Source: 2-12-FULL-40-12 sp964518135
GTDB lineage: Bacteria; Patescibacteriota; Minisyncoccia; Minisyncoccales; 2-12-FULL-40-12
Direction of reading: 5' to 3'
NCBI GenBank assembly: GCA_964518135.1
Contig: CAZFEY010000017.1
Location: forward strand, 1 to 14,540
Length of the DNA stretch: 14,540 nucleotides
This document shows, piece after piece, positions 5,429 through 11,330 of this stretch. The notes below the pieces were generated by a model, which made no database searches, was not told the origin of the DNA, and saw nothing but the letters and a program-made list of their open reading frames with translations. Every line of letters starts with the position of its first letter. Positions within the stretch are counted from its first letter, which is position 1. Both the position numbers and the translations under genes were made by a program.

Positions 5429-6223
5429 CTAATCTTCTGATTCTTCCTCTGGCTCTGGCTGTAATACGGCCTTAAGATCTGCTTTAGCCTTTTCTAATGA
5501 CGCTTTGAATGCATCTTTTGCCGCTCTAATATCTTTCTTTCTTTCTTCTATAAGACCATTGAGAGCTTCCTTGTCTGTCTGTACTGCCTTTCTTGCCTGG
5601 CTATACGTATATCGGGCCGACTGAATAGCCTGCTTCAAAGCACTACGCACGGTCGACGAATCAACACCCGCCGCACAATCCGCCTTGGCTTTTTCTATGG
5701 CGGTGCGAACAGACGCCCTAAATACCTCTATCGCAGAATCGACTGATGATTTCCTACTGGCAATGATTTGCTTTAGGCCAGTTCTAAATTCTTCTAGCGC
5801 AACATCGAAAGCAGCTTGACGAATTCTTACAGCGTCGCTAACGGCTTTTTGAAAAGCTATTATTGCCTGTCTTTGAGTATCATCTTTGGCTTTTTCTTCT
5901 AACTTTTTGAATCTCTCCTGTAAATTCTCTTGCCATCGATCTCTATTTTTTTCTAATCTATCTTCTCTTTCCAACCTCCTTTCCTCGAGCCGGGTTGTTC
6001 TATCTGTTCTCTTTTTCTCAAGCACACTCATTCTATCTATTATCTTCTGGTCAATCATCGAAAACACCTCTATTGTTTTAGCGCAGAAGCTGTTATTCTT
6101 CTGTCTATTATCAGTTACTGAATCATCGCCCTCTGCCTTGGCACTTGAAATAAACGGCAAAAACAAGTTGGCGGCCAAAAACAGAATAACCAACAATGAA
6201 ATCGCTCTTTTAGAATTCATCAT
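5429..6223 (-). CDS. Secreted or periplasmic helical coiled-coil protein, unknown function
   Basis: From the double ATG at 6223/6220 the product is about 264 residues. It starts with a signal peptide: basic N-terminus (K5, R6), hydrophobic core 7-25, and a likely cleavage after AKA (28-30). The rest is predicted almost entirely helical. Residues ~58-120 are extremely charged with Arg/Glu/Asp/Lys heptad-like spacing, and 120-255 is Ala/Lys/Glu-rich with repeating K-A-x-x-x-A-F patterns. It ends in an acidic tail. Only two Cys are present (C47 and C183), which could form a disulfide outside the cell. The gene overlaps the stop of the upstream membrane protein gene by 14 bases, indicating translational coupling. 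An earlier start at 6259 is possible in frame but would put the signal peptide internally. I do not recognise a family. Confidence 0.75.
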   Translation of the reverse strand: MMNSKRAISLLVILFLAANLFLPFISSAKAEGDDSVTDNRQKNNSFCAKTIEVFSMIDQKIIDRMSVLEKKRTDRTTRLEERRLEREDRLEKNRDRWQENLQERFKKLEEKAKDDTQRQAIIAFQKAVSDAVRIRQAAFDVALEEFRTGLKQIIASRKSSVDSAIEVFRASVRTAIEKAKADCAAGVDSSTVRSALKQAIQSARYTYSQARKAVQTDKEALNGLIEERKKDIRAAKDAFKASLEKAKADLKAVLQPEPEEESED

Positions 6224-6515
6224 AAGATTGACTAAAATCACTAATAGCCTGACTATCAACTTCTATTAAAACAGCGTCTTCGCTCTCTTCTTCAAAGATT
6301 ATTAATTCATTCGTGGTTTCTCGCAATAAAGCATTAACAGCATCATCAATATTGCCAGTTGCCACTGATGGTTCTACTAAAACCTTCTCACCTGCAACAT
6401 TGTCTTGATTGGAAGAATCTTGTTGCGGCGAGCCGGTCTTGAGCTGATAATAATCAAAAGCAACAACTAGCAAGAGTAGGATGACTACGACGGTTAATAT
6501 TTTCCAATATTTCAT
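6210..6515 (-). CDS. Small membrane-anchored acidic protein, unknown function
   Basis: The 101-residue product has one N-terminal transmembrane helix (about residues 5-22) after MKYW, then a Ser/Gln/Asn-rich linker and an acidic C-terminal part with EEESED and a final DEF. Topology is probably N-in, C-out. The last codons overlap the start of the secreted coiled-coil gene. The two products, one anchored and one secreted, are likely to act together at the cell surface, but this is inference from the operon only. No family recognised. Confidence 0.7.
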   Translation of the reverse strand: MKYWKILTVVVILLLLVVAFDYYQLKTGSPQQDSSNQDNVAGEKVLVEPSVATGNIDDAVNALLRETTNELIIFEEESEDAVLIEVDSQAISDFSQSYDEF

Positions 6516-6528
6516 ATCGTATTAGGGA

Positions 6529-6551
6529 TTTTGTTACTTAAATTAACAAAA
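6529..6551. repeat. Inverted repeat in the leader of the minus-strand operon
   Basis: TTTTGTTA (6529-6536) and TAACAAAA (6544-6551) form a perfect 8-bp inverted repeat with a seven-base centre. It lies between the promoter and the ATG at 6515, where it could be an operator or a leader hairpin. Confidence 0.4.
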
Positions 6552-6567
6552 ATCGACCTTTTATCTA

Positions 6568-6595
6568 ATTATAAACGATTCCCAAATACAATCAA
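6568..6595 (-). promoter_or_regulatory. Promoter of the minus-strand membrane/secreted operon
   Basis: On the minus strand, -35 TTGATT (6595-6590) and -10 TATAAT (6573-6568) are 16 bases apart. The predicted start near 6561 leaves a leader of about 45 bases before the ATG at 6515. Confidence 0.65.
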
Positions 6596-6615
6596 TGCTA
6601 GTCCGCAATATTATC

Positions 6616-6644
6616 TATTCAAGAAAGAAATCTTTTGCTAAGAT
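6616..6644 (+). promoter_or_regulatory. Promoter for the leader RNA and tRNA-Phe/tRNA-Gly
   Basis: An extended -10, TGCTAAGAT (6636-6644), nearly identical to the one before the first nested tRNA (TGTTAAGAT). A weak -35, TATTCA, lies 17 bases upstream. The predicted start is near 6651. Confidence 0.5.
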
Positions 6645-6650
6645 GGTTAT

Positions 6651-6776
6651 TGCGATGTTGCGGTAGCTTTCCTCTCTGTAATTCATTGTATTCGAGCTTC
6701 GGAAGGACGAGCGGAATAATTTCTTAAGGCAATGCTCGCCCATCGAAGCTCTGATGTAAAATCAGGGCATGGTTGA
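6651..6776 (+). ncRNA. Structured leader RNA upstream of tRNA-Phe, unidentified
   Basis: About 125 bases between the promoter and tRNA-Phe have no credible reading frame but clear pairing potential. GAGCTTCG (6694-6701) pairs perfectly with CGAAGCTC (6744-6751), and inside it CGAGC (6708-6712) pairs with GCTCG (6734-6738). A competing hairpin, GCTCTGAT (6748-6755) with ATCAGGGC (6761-6768), shares bases with the outer stem. It could be a 5' leader removed by RNase P, or a small RNA. It has a GGAA that recalls the signal recognition particle RNA tip, but the conserved AGCAG partner is absent. Confidence 0.35.
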
Positions 6777-6848
6777 GCCGCGGTAGCTCAGTGGTAGAGC
6801 TTTGGTCTGAAGAACCAAGAGTCGTCAGTCCGATTCTGACCCGCGGCA
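6777..6848 (+). tRNA. tRNA-Phe(GAA)
   Basis: A 72-nt cloverleaf. Acceptor GCCGCGG (6777-6783) pairs with CCGCGGC (6841-6847), discriminator A 6848. Anticodon stem TTGGT/ACCAA, loop CTGAAGA with GAA at 6809-6811. T stem GTCAG/CTGAC encloses TCCGATT, so position 55 is C rather than the near-universal U. CCA is not encoded. Confidence 0.9.
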
Positions 6849-6864
6849 CAAAATAGAAAGTTAA

Positions 6865-6939
6865 GCGGGAGTAGTTCAGTGGTAGAATGTCTCGTTGCCA
6901 ACGAGAAGATCGCGGGTTCGATCCCCGTCTCCCGCTCCA
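6865..6939 (+). tRNA. tRNA-Gly(GCC)
   Basis: Acceptor GCGGGAG (6865-6871) pairs with CTCCCGC (6929-6935), discriminator U 6936 as expected for Gly. Loop TTGCCAA with anticodon GCC at 6897-6899. T loop TTCGATC. Unlike the other tRNAs here, the three bases after the discriminator are CCA, so the tail is encoded. It follows tRNA-Phe by 16 bases, so they are likely cotranscribed. Confidence 0.93.
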
Positions 6940-7005
6940 GAGAATACCACAACTTACAAAATAATTTTTGATCCTATAAAATTATTAAGCTAGAAAGTTA
7001 AAAAT

Positions 7006-7590
7006 ATGAAACATCAATTACCGCAATTAGATTATTCTTACGACGCTTTGGAACCATACATCGACAAAACAACGATGGAAATTCATCATACAAAACATCA
7101 TCAAGCATATGTCGATAAATTAAATACTGTTTTGGAAAAATATTCAGGACTACAAGAAAAAAGTTTGGAAGATTTGATAAAGGGATTAGATACTTTGACG
7201 ATTGACGAAAAAGACAAAACTATGATTAAGAATCATGGCGGTGGTCATTTCAACCATTCCTTTTTTTGGAAAATGATGGGGCCAAAAAAAACAATTGATG
7301 AATCGTTAACCAACGAAATCGAAAAAAGATTTGGTTCTTTGGATGATTTTAAAAAAATATTTAGCGAAAATGCAATTTCTCAATTCGGATCTGGATGGTC
7401 TTGGTTGGCTAAAGATGAAAATAATAATTTACAAACTTATTCATTGCCGAATCAGGAATCACCATATCTCAAAAACCATACACCAATTATATGCCTAGAC
7501 GTTTGGGAGCATGCTTACTACCTGAAATACCAGAACCGTCGAGCAGAATACGTCGAAAATTGGTGGAAGGTACTAAAATTGTTAAGATGA
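7006..7590 (+). CDS. sodA: Superoxide dismutase, Fe/Mn family, Mn-type residues
   Basis: The 194-residue cytoplasmic enzyme disproportionates superoxide. The four metal ligands are visible: H27 in MEIHH, H84 in GGHFNHSFFW, and D165 and H169 in LDVWEHAYY. The active-site Gln is in the NQESP segment typical of Mn enzymes, while the Fe-type Gln position before NHSFFW is Gly, so Mn is favoured; cambialistic use is possible. The C-terminus ends right after the last helix, slightly short of the usual ~200 residues. The gene stands alone between tRNA-Gly and a terminator. It has no Shine-Dalgarno. An O2-defence enzyme suits a cell that carries oxygen-sensitive Fe-S machinery. Confidence 0.95.
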   Translation: MKHQLPQLDYSYDALEPYIDKTTMEIHHTKHHQAYVDKLNTVLEKYSGLQEKSLEDLIKGLDTLTIDEKDKTMIKNHGGGHFNHSFFWKMMGPKKTIDESLTNEIEKRFGSLDDFKKIFSENAISQFGSGWSWLAKDENNNLQTYSLPNQESPYLKNHTPIICLDVWEHAYYLKYQNRRAEYVENWWKVLKLLR

Positions 7591-7625
7591 GCTGATTTAT
7601 TACACCAATACAACAGGTAGGACAA

Positions 7626-7678
7626 GATAGGTCAAGCAAAGATAGTTTTCTCCAGATCGTGTTGCTTGACACCCTATC
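7626..7678 (+). other. Long imperfect stem-loop downstream of sod
   Basis: GATAGG (7626-7631) pairs with CCTATC (7673-7678) and TCAAGCAA (7632-7639) with TTGCTTGA (7662-7669), giving 14 bp with a three-base bulge. No T run follows, so it is not a typical terminator; it could protect the sod mRNA 3' end or be a remnant repeat. Confidence 0.45.
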
Positions 7679-7736
7679 TCGGCGATTGATATCATTGACT
7701 TGAGACCATTGAAAAGACAATCGGAAAGACCCTGAC

Positions 7737-7764
7737 CCCACTACAGTGGGATTTTAAATTCTTT
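7737..7764 (+). terminator. Probable terminator after sod
   Basis: CCCAC-TACA-GTGGG (7737-7750) is followed directly by the T-rich ATTTTAAATTCTTT. The stem is short (5 bp). Confidence 0.5.
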
Positions 7765-7776
7765 AATTCTATGATT

Positions 7777-7842
7777 TTTGTATTAATCAACCAAAATTTT
7801 TATCAAAAAGCTGGTGCAGACTAAAAATTGCCGGCTTTTTTA
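7777..7842 (+). promoter_or_regulatory. Possible attenuator in the leader of the ribonucleotide reductase gene
   Basis: An extended -10-like TTGTATTAAT (about 7778-7787) precedes a terminator: AAAAAGCTGG (7805-7814) pairs with CCGGCTTTTT (7831-7840) with one G-U pair and runs into more T. A competing pairing, AATTTTTA (7795-7802) with TAAAAATT (7822-7829), would use the loop and separate the terminator arms. That is the layout of a transcription attenuator. No cobalamin-riboswitch core is recognisable. Alternatively it simply insulates the next gene. The rest of 7591-7902 holds the items listed separately and no gene that I can support. Confidence 0.35.
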
Positions 7843-7902
7843 TTTGAAGGAGGGATTATTAACTTTTTATTGATTGATAACTATTTAACTTATACCAAAC
7901 AC

Positions 7903-10197
7903 ATGGCAGTAAAATACAAAATCAAAGAAATCAGAAAAAGAGATGGCCGAATAGTACCATTTGACCAAAGCCGAATAACAAACGCTGTCTACAAAGCAAT
8001 GCAAGCCGTTAAAGAAGGAGATTTATCTCGGGATCATATTAGGATTTCAGAGAGAGTTGTAGAAGAATTAACGAAGCGTTACCCCAAAGATCACATTCCT
8101 GCGGTTGAAGAGATTCAAGACGTAGTGGAAGAATCATTGATCCTAATGGATTTTCCGAAAGCAGCAAAAGCATATATTCTTTACAGGAAAGAGAGGTCAT
8201 TGATTAGGGAAAAAGAAAGGGTAATACCAGAATATGTTAAAAAACTAGTAGCAGAATCGAAAAAACATTTTAGAAATGCGGTATCGGAATTTATTTACTA
8301 TCGAACTTACTCAAGATGGATAGAGGAAGAAGGAAGAAGAGAAACGTGGATTGAAAGCGTCAACCGTTATGTAAATTTTATGAAAGAGAATCTTAGAGAC
8401 GGGTTGACCGAAAAAGAATACGAAGAAATCACGCAGGCAATTTTAAAACAAGAATCAATGCCATCAATGAGATTATTGTGGTCGGCCGGCAAAGCGGCAC
8501 GAACCACCAATGTCTCCGCATACAACTGTTCTTATATCGCCCCGACAAAATTACGCGACTTTCCAGAAATAATGTACTTACTTATGTGTGGAACAGGAGT
8601 TGGTTTTTCAGTAGAAAGTCAAACCGTACAAAAACTACCCCTGATTAAACGTCAAAACGGAGGCAAGGCAAAAACCTATATCGTTGAGGACAGTAAAGAG
8701 GGCTGGGGAAACGCGCTCTATACTGGTCTTAAAGCCTGGTTTGGCGGCAAAGATATTAAATTTGATTATACTAAATTAAGACCAGCGGGCGCTCGCCTCA
8801 GGACTATGGGAGGAAGGAGCTCGGGACCAGAACCTTTAAAAAATCTGCTTGATTTTGCCCGCACAACGATTCTATCTCGCCAAGGAAAAAGACTCACTAA
8901 TCTTAATGTTCACGATGTTATATGTAAGATCGGGGAGGTAGTTGTGATGGGAGGGGTAAGAAGATCTGCCCTAATATCATTGTCTGATCTAGACGATGAC
9001 GCAATGAGGCTATCTAAGACGGACCAGTTTTATATTAAACATCCCCAGCGTCAACTAGCCAATAATTCAGCGGCTTATATATCTAAGCCTTCGGCCCAAG
9101 AATTTATGGAGGAATGGCTGGCTTTGGCAGAAGGCGGAACTGGCGAACGGGGCATTTTCAACAGGGAAGGATTAAAATATCAATTACCGGAAAGAAGATG
9201 GAAAAACTTTAAAAAATACTGGGCAACGGCTGGAACAAATCCATGCGGAGAGATCGTTTTAAGGTCAAAACAGTTTTGTAATCTTACGGAGGTAGTGGCC
9301 AGAGTAGACGACACCGAAGAGTCCTTATTGAAAAAAGTAAGAATTGCTACCATATTGGGCACCTATCAATCAACTCTTACTCATTTTCCATACTTATCAA
9401 AAGAATGGAAAGAGAACTGCGAGGCAGAAAGATTGTTGGGCGTATCAATTACTGGCCAATGGGATTCCAAAATTGTTCGGAATGCTGAAGTATTGAAAAA
9501 ACTTAAAGACATGGCGATTAAAACTAATGCTAAATACGCAAAAATATTCGGCATTAGTCCTTCTATGTGCATTACTTGCGTCAAACCATCTGGTACGGTA
9601 TCTCAATTAGTTGACGCATCTTCCGGTATGCATCCAAGGTATTCACCATTTTACATTAGGCGCGTAAGAATATCTGCCACAGACCCTTTATTTCAAATGC
9701 TAAAAGAACAAAAATTCCCCTATTATCCAGAAGTTGGCCAACTCGAATCCTCTGCCTCGACTTACGTACTTGAGTTCCCAGTGAAATCACCAAAGGGCGC
9801 TGTCTTTAGAAACGATCTCAACGCCATAGAGCAGCTTGAGTACTGGAAAAAAGTAAAACAGAGCTACACAGAACATAATCCTTCTATCACTATCTATATA
9901 GGAGAAAATGAATGGATTAAAGCTGCTGACTGGTTATATGATAATTGGGATATTCTGGGAGGACTTTCTTTTCTGCCAAAAGAGGATCACGTTTACAAAC
10001 TCGCTCCCTACGAGGAAATAACTGAAGAGCAATACAAAGAACTTGCGGCCAAGTTACCCGAGATCGATTTCTCTCAAATCGTCGCTTATGAAAAAGACGA
10101 TGAAACCACAGGAGCAAAAGAACTGGCATGTGTAAGTGGCGTATGCGATGTTGAACCAATAGGCGCTACCCAAGAGACAACACCATCTTCAATCTAA
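7903..10197 (+). CDS. nrdJ: Adenosylcobalamin-dependent (class II) ribonucleotide reductase with ATP-cone, RTPR type
   Basis: The 764-residue enzyme reduces ribonucleotides to deoxyribonucleotides, the only such enzyme in the window. Residues ~3-100 are an ATP-cone regulatory domain (KEIRKRDGRIVPFDQSRI at the start, the YRKERS end). The catalytic barrel resembles the monomeric Lactobacillus-type triphosphate reductase: C209 in NCSYIAP, the finger-loop NPCGEI (N446, C448, E450) and partner C459 in FCNLTEV, then CVKPSGTVSQL, and a C-terminal CVSGVC pair (C743, C748) that re-reduces the active site. All key Cys, Asn and Glu are present. The class uses coenzyme B12, needing no second subunit or oxygen. 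ATG 7903 was chosen because it begins just before the cone; an upstream TTG at 7828 lies inside the leader terminator. The gene is followed by a strong terminator. Confidence 0.93.
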   Translation: MAVKYKIKEIRKRDGRIVPFDQSRITNAVYKAMQAVKEGDLSRDHIRISERVVEELTKRYPKDHIPAVEEIQDVVEESLILMDFPKAAKAYILYRKERSLIREKERVIPEYVKKLVAESKKHFRNAVSEFIYYRTYSRWIEEEGRRETWIESVNRYVNFMKENLRDGLTEKEYEEITQAILKQESMPSMRLLWSAGKAARTTNVSAYNCSYIAPTKLRDFPEIMYLLMCGTGVGFSVESQTVQKLPLIKRQNGGKAKTYIVEDSKEGWGNALYTGLKAWFGGKDIKFDYTKLRPAGARLRTMGGRSSGPEPLKNLLDFARTTILSRQGKRLTNLNVHDVICKIGEVVVMGGVRRSALISLSDLDDDAMRLSKTDQFYIKHPQRQLANNSAAYISKPSAQEFMEEWLALAEGGTGERGIFNREGLKYQLPERRWKNFKKYWATAGTNPCGEIVLRSKQFCNLTEVVARVDDTEESLLKKVRIATILGTYQSTLTHFPYLSKEWKENCEAERLLGVSITGQWDSKIVRNAEVLKKLKDMAIKTNAKYAKIFGISPSMCITCVKPSGTVSQLVDASSGMHPRYSPFYIRRVRISATDPLFQMLKEQKFPYYPEVGQLESSASTYVLEFPVKSPKGAVFRNDLNAIEQLEYWKKVKQSYTEHNPSITIYIGENEWIKAADWLYDNWDILGGLSFLPKEDHVYKLAPYEEITEEQYKELAAKLPEIDFSQIVAYEKDDETTGAKELACVSGVCDVEPIGATQETTPSSI

Positions 10198-10226
10198 ATC
10201 TTATTAGAAGCTGGTAGCGAGCAAGG

Positions 10227-10248
10227 AAAGGGCCTTGAAGGCCCTTTT
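10227..10248 (+). terminator. Intrinsic terminator after nrdJ
   Basis: A perfect 9-bp stem AAAGGGCCT-TGA-AGGCCCTTT followed by TCTCTTTG, 30 bases beyond the stop codon. It separates nrdJ from the suf promoter. Confidence 0.85.
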
Positions 10249-10256
10249 CTCTTTGT

Positions 10257-10285
10257 TTGACACAAAAATATCTCATTGATATATT
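10257..10285 (+). promoter_or_regulatory. Promoter of the arsR-like/suf operon
   Basis: A consensus -35 TTGACA (10257-10262) and a -10 TATATT (10280-10285) separated by 17 bases. The predicted start is near 10292. The left arm of the inverted repeat overlaps the -10, so a bound repressor would block the polymerase. A second -10-like TATAAT lies at 10314-10319 without a good -35. Confidence 0.75.
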
Positions 10286-10307
10286 GAACACATCGATCTA
10301 TATCAAT
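10275..10307. promoter_or_regulatory. Inverted-repeat operator of the suf operon
   Basis: ATTGATATA (10275-10283) and TATATCAAT (10299-10307) are perfect 9-bp arms with a 15-base centre. They flank the predicted start site and sit directly upstream of the arsR-like gene, the usual place for an autoregulated ArsR-family operator. Confidence 0.6.
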
Positions 10308-10326
10308 ATGTTTTATAATTAATATT

Positions 10327-10590
10327 ATGAAAATTTGTCATAATTGTTTCAAAACGCTTTCGGAAAAAAACCGTTTGGCAATAATTGGTCTTTTGAAAAA
10401 AAATTCCAAGAGAGCTAAAGACATAGAAAAACATCTAAATATTGGCCAACCAACAATATCTCACCATCTAAAAGTTCTTAAAGAAAGAAGATTGTTGATA
10501 TCAAAAAAAATAGGAAGAGAGATTTTTTATCAATTCAACAAGGACTATCCATGTAAAACTTGTAAAGTTTATGACGACTTAAAACTTTGA
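10327..10590 (+). CDS. ArsR-family winged-helix regulator with two CxxC pairs, likely regulator of suf
   Basis: The 87-residue protein is a minimal winged-helix repressor. The HTH spans about residues 30-57, with AKDIEKHLNIGQPTISHHL giving the two helices, and the wing is 58-72. Unusually, it carries a CxxC pair at each end: C4/C7 and C76/C79. Paired near the dimer interface they could bind a metal or Fe-S cluster. The typical ArsR α3 CVC metal site is absent. It is the first gene of a suf operon, overlaps the possible TTG start of sufC and lies just behind a 9-bp inverted repeat. This suggests it senses Fe-S status, comparable in role to SufR or IscR but of a different family. The function is inferred; arsenic or zinc sensing is less likely given the neighbours. 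No Shine-Dalgarno. Confidence 0.82.
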   Translation: MKICHNCFKTLSEKNRLAIIGLLKKNSKRAKDIEKHLNIGQPTISHHLKVLKERRLLISKKIGREIFYQFNKDYPCKTCKVYDDLKL

Positions 10591-10598
10591 CTAAATCA

Positions 10599-11330
10599 AT
10601 GCTTAAAATTAGAAATCTAGAAGTTGGTTCTGGCCAGAAAACCATTATTAAAAAAATTAACCTCCTGATAAAAAAGGGGGAAATTCATTTCCTTTTAGGT
10701 CCAAATGGTGCTGGTAAAAGCACTCTGGGTCTTGCCATAATGGGACACCCAGATCTCAACATCAAACAGGGAGAGATTAGATTTAAAAATAAAAACATAA
10801 ACAAGAAGACCACTGACGAGAGAGCAAGAATGGGAATTTTTTTAGCATTTCAGCAACCAGTAGGGTTTGAGGGCGTAAAATTGTTAGAATTTTTAAGAAC
10901 CAGCCTAAACAAGACTTCTCTATTAAAAATCGATGCCCATACGGCTACAACTAGAGAAACTTTGGTTTCAAATTTAACTAAGCTGGACATGGACAAAGAA
11001 TTTGTTGATAGATTTTTAAATTGGGGGTTTTCTGGGGGCGAGAAAAGAAAATCGGAAGTATTGCAATTGCTGATCCTAAAACCGCAATTAATTATCCTGG
11101 ACGAAATAGATTCTGGCCTAGATATTGATAGTTTAAGATATGTCACTAGGGCGCTATCTCGTCTAAAAAGAGAGTCTAACGCATCTTTTTTGGTTATAAC
11201 CCACCATTCAAGAATTGCTCAATTTTTAAAACCTGACTTTGTACACATCATGACTCAAGGCGAAATTATTAAAAGCGCTGGTAAAAAACTAATTGGACAC
11301 ATCGAAAAATATGGCTATAAAAACATATAA
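10599..11330 (+). CDS. sufC: Fe-S cluster assembly ATPase SufC
   Basis: The 243-residue ABC-type ATPase has Walker A GPNGAGKST (34-42), Q-loop Q85, the SufC signature FSGGEKRK (144-151), Walker B LIILDE (164-169) and the switch His in ITHHSR (H202/H203). It has no membrane domain: SufC binds SufB (and SufD where present) and drives the scaffold conformational change. Family length is ~245-260. ATG 10599 was chosen for the N-terminus MLKIRNLEV; a TTG at 10587 would overlap the upstream stop. It overlaps sufB by 20 bases, so the two are translationally coupled. No Shine-Dalgarno is seen. Confidence 0.95.
   Translation: MLKIRNLEVGSGQKTIIKKINLLIKKGEIHFLLGPNGAGKSTLGLAIMGHPDLNIKQGEIRFKNKNINKKTTDERARMGIFLAFQQPVGFEGVKLLEFLRTSLNKTSLLKIDAHTATTRETLVSNLTKLDMDKEFVDRFLNWGFSGGEKRKSEVLQLLILKPQLIILDEIDSGLDIDSLRYVTRALSRLKRESNASFLVITHHSRIAQFLKPDFVHIMTQGEIIKSAGKKLIGHIEKYGYKNI

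Noticed and set aside
6691..6720. Signal recognition particle RNA (domain IV-like GGAA tip)
   Set aside because: The strictly conserved AGCAG and partner CAG internal-loop bases are missing.
6865..7764. sod as an island integrated at tRNA-Gly
   Set aside because: I found no second copy of the tRNA-Gly 3' end downstream and no integrase, so there is no attachment-site evidence.
7591..7902. Cobalamin riboswitch upstream of nrdJ
   Set aside because: No B12 box (GCCACTG) in a suitable context and no multi-helix core could be traced; only short terminators are seen.
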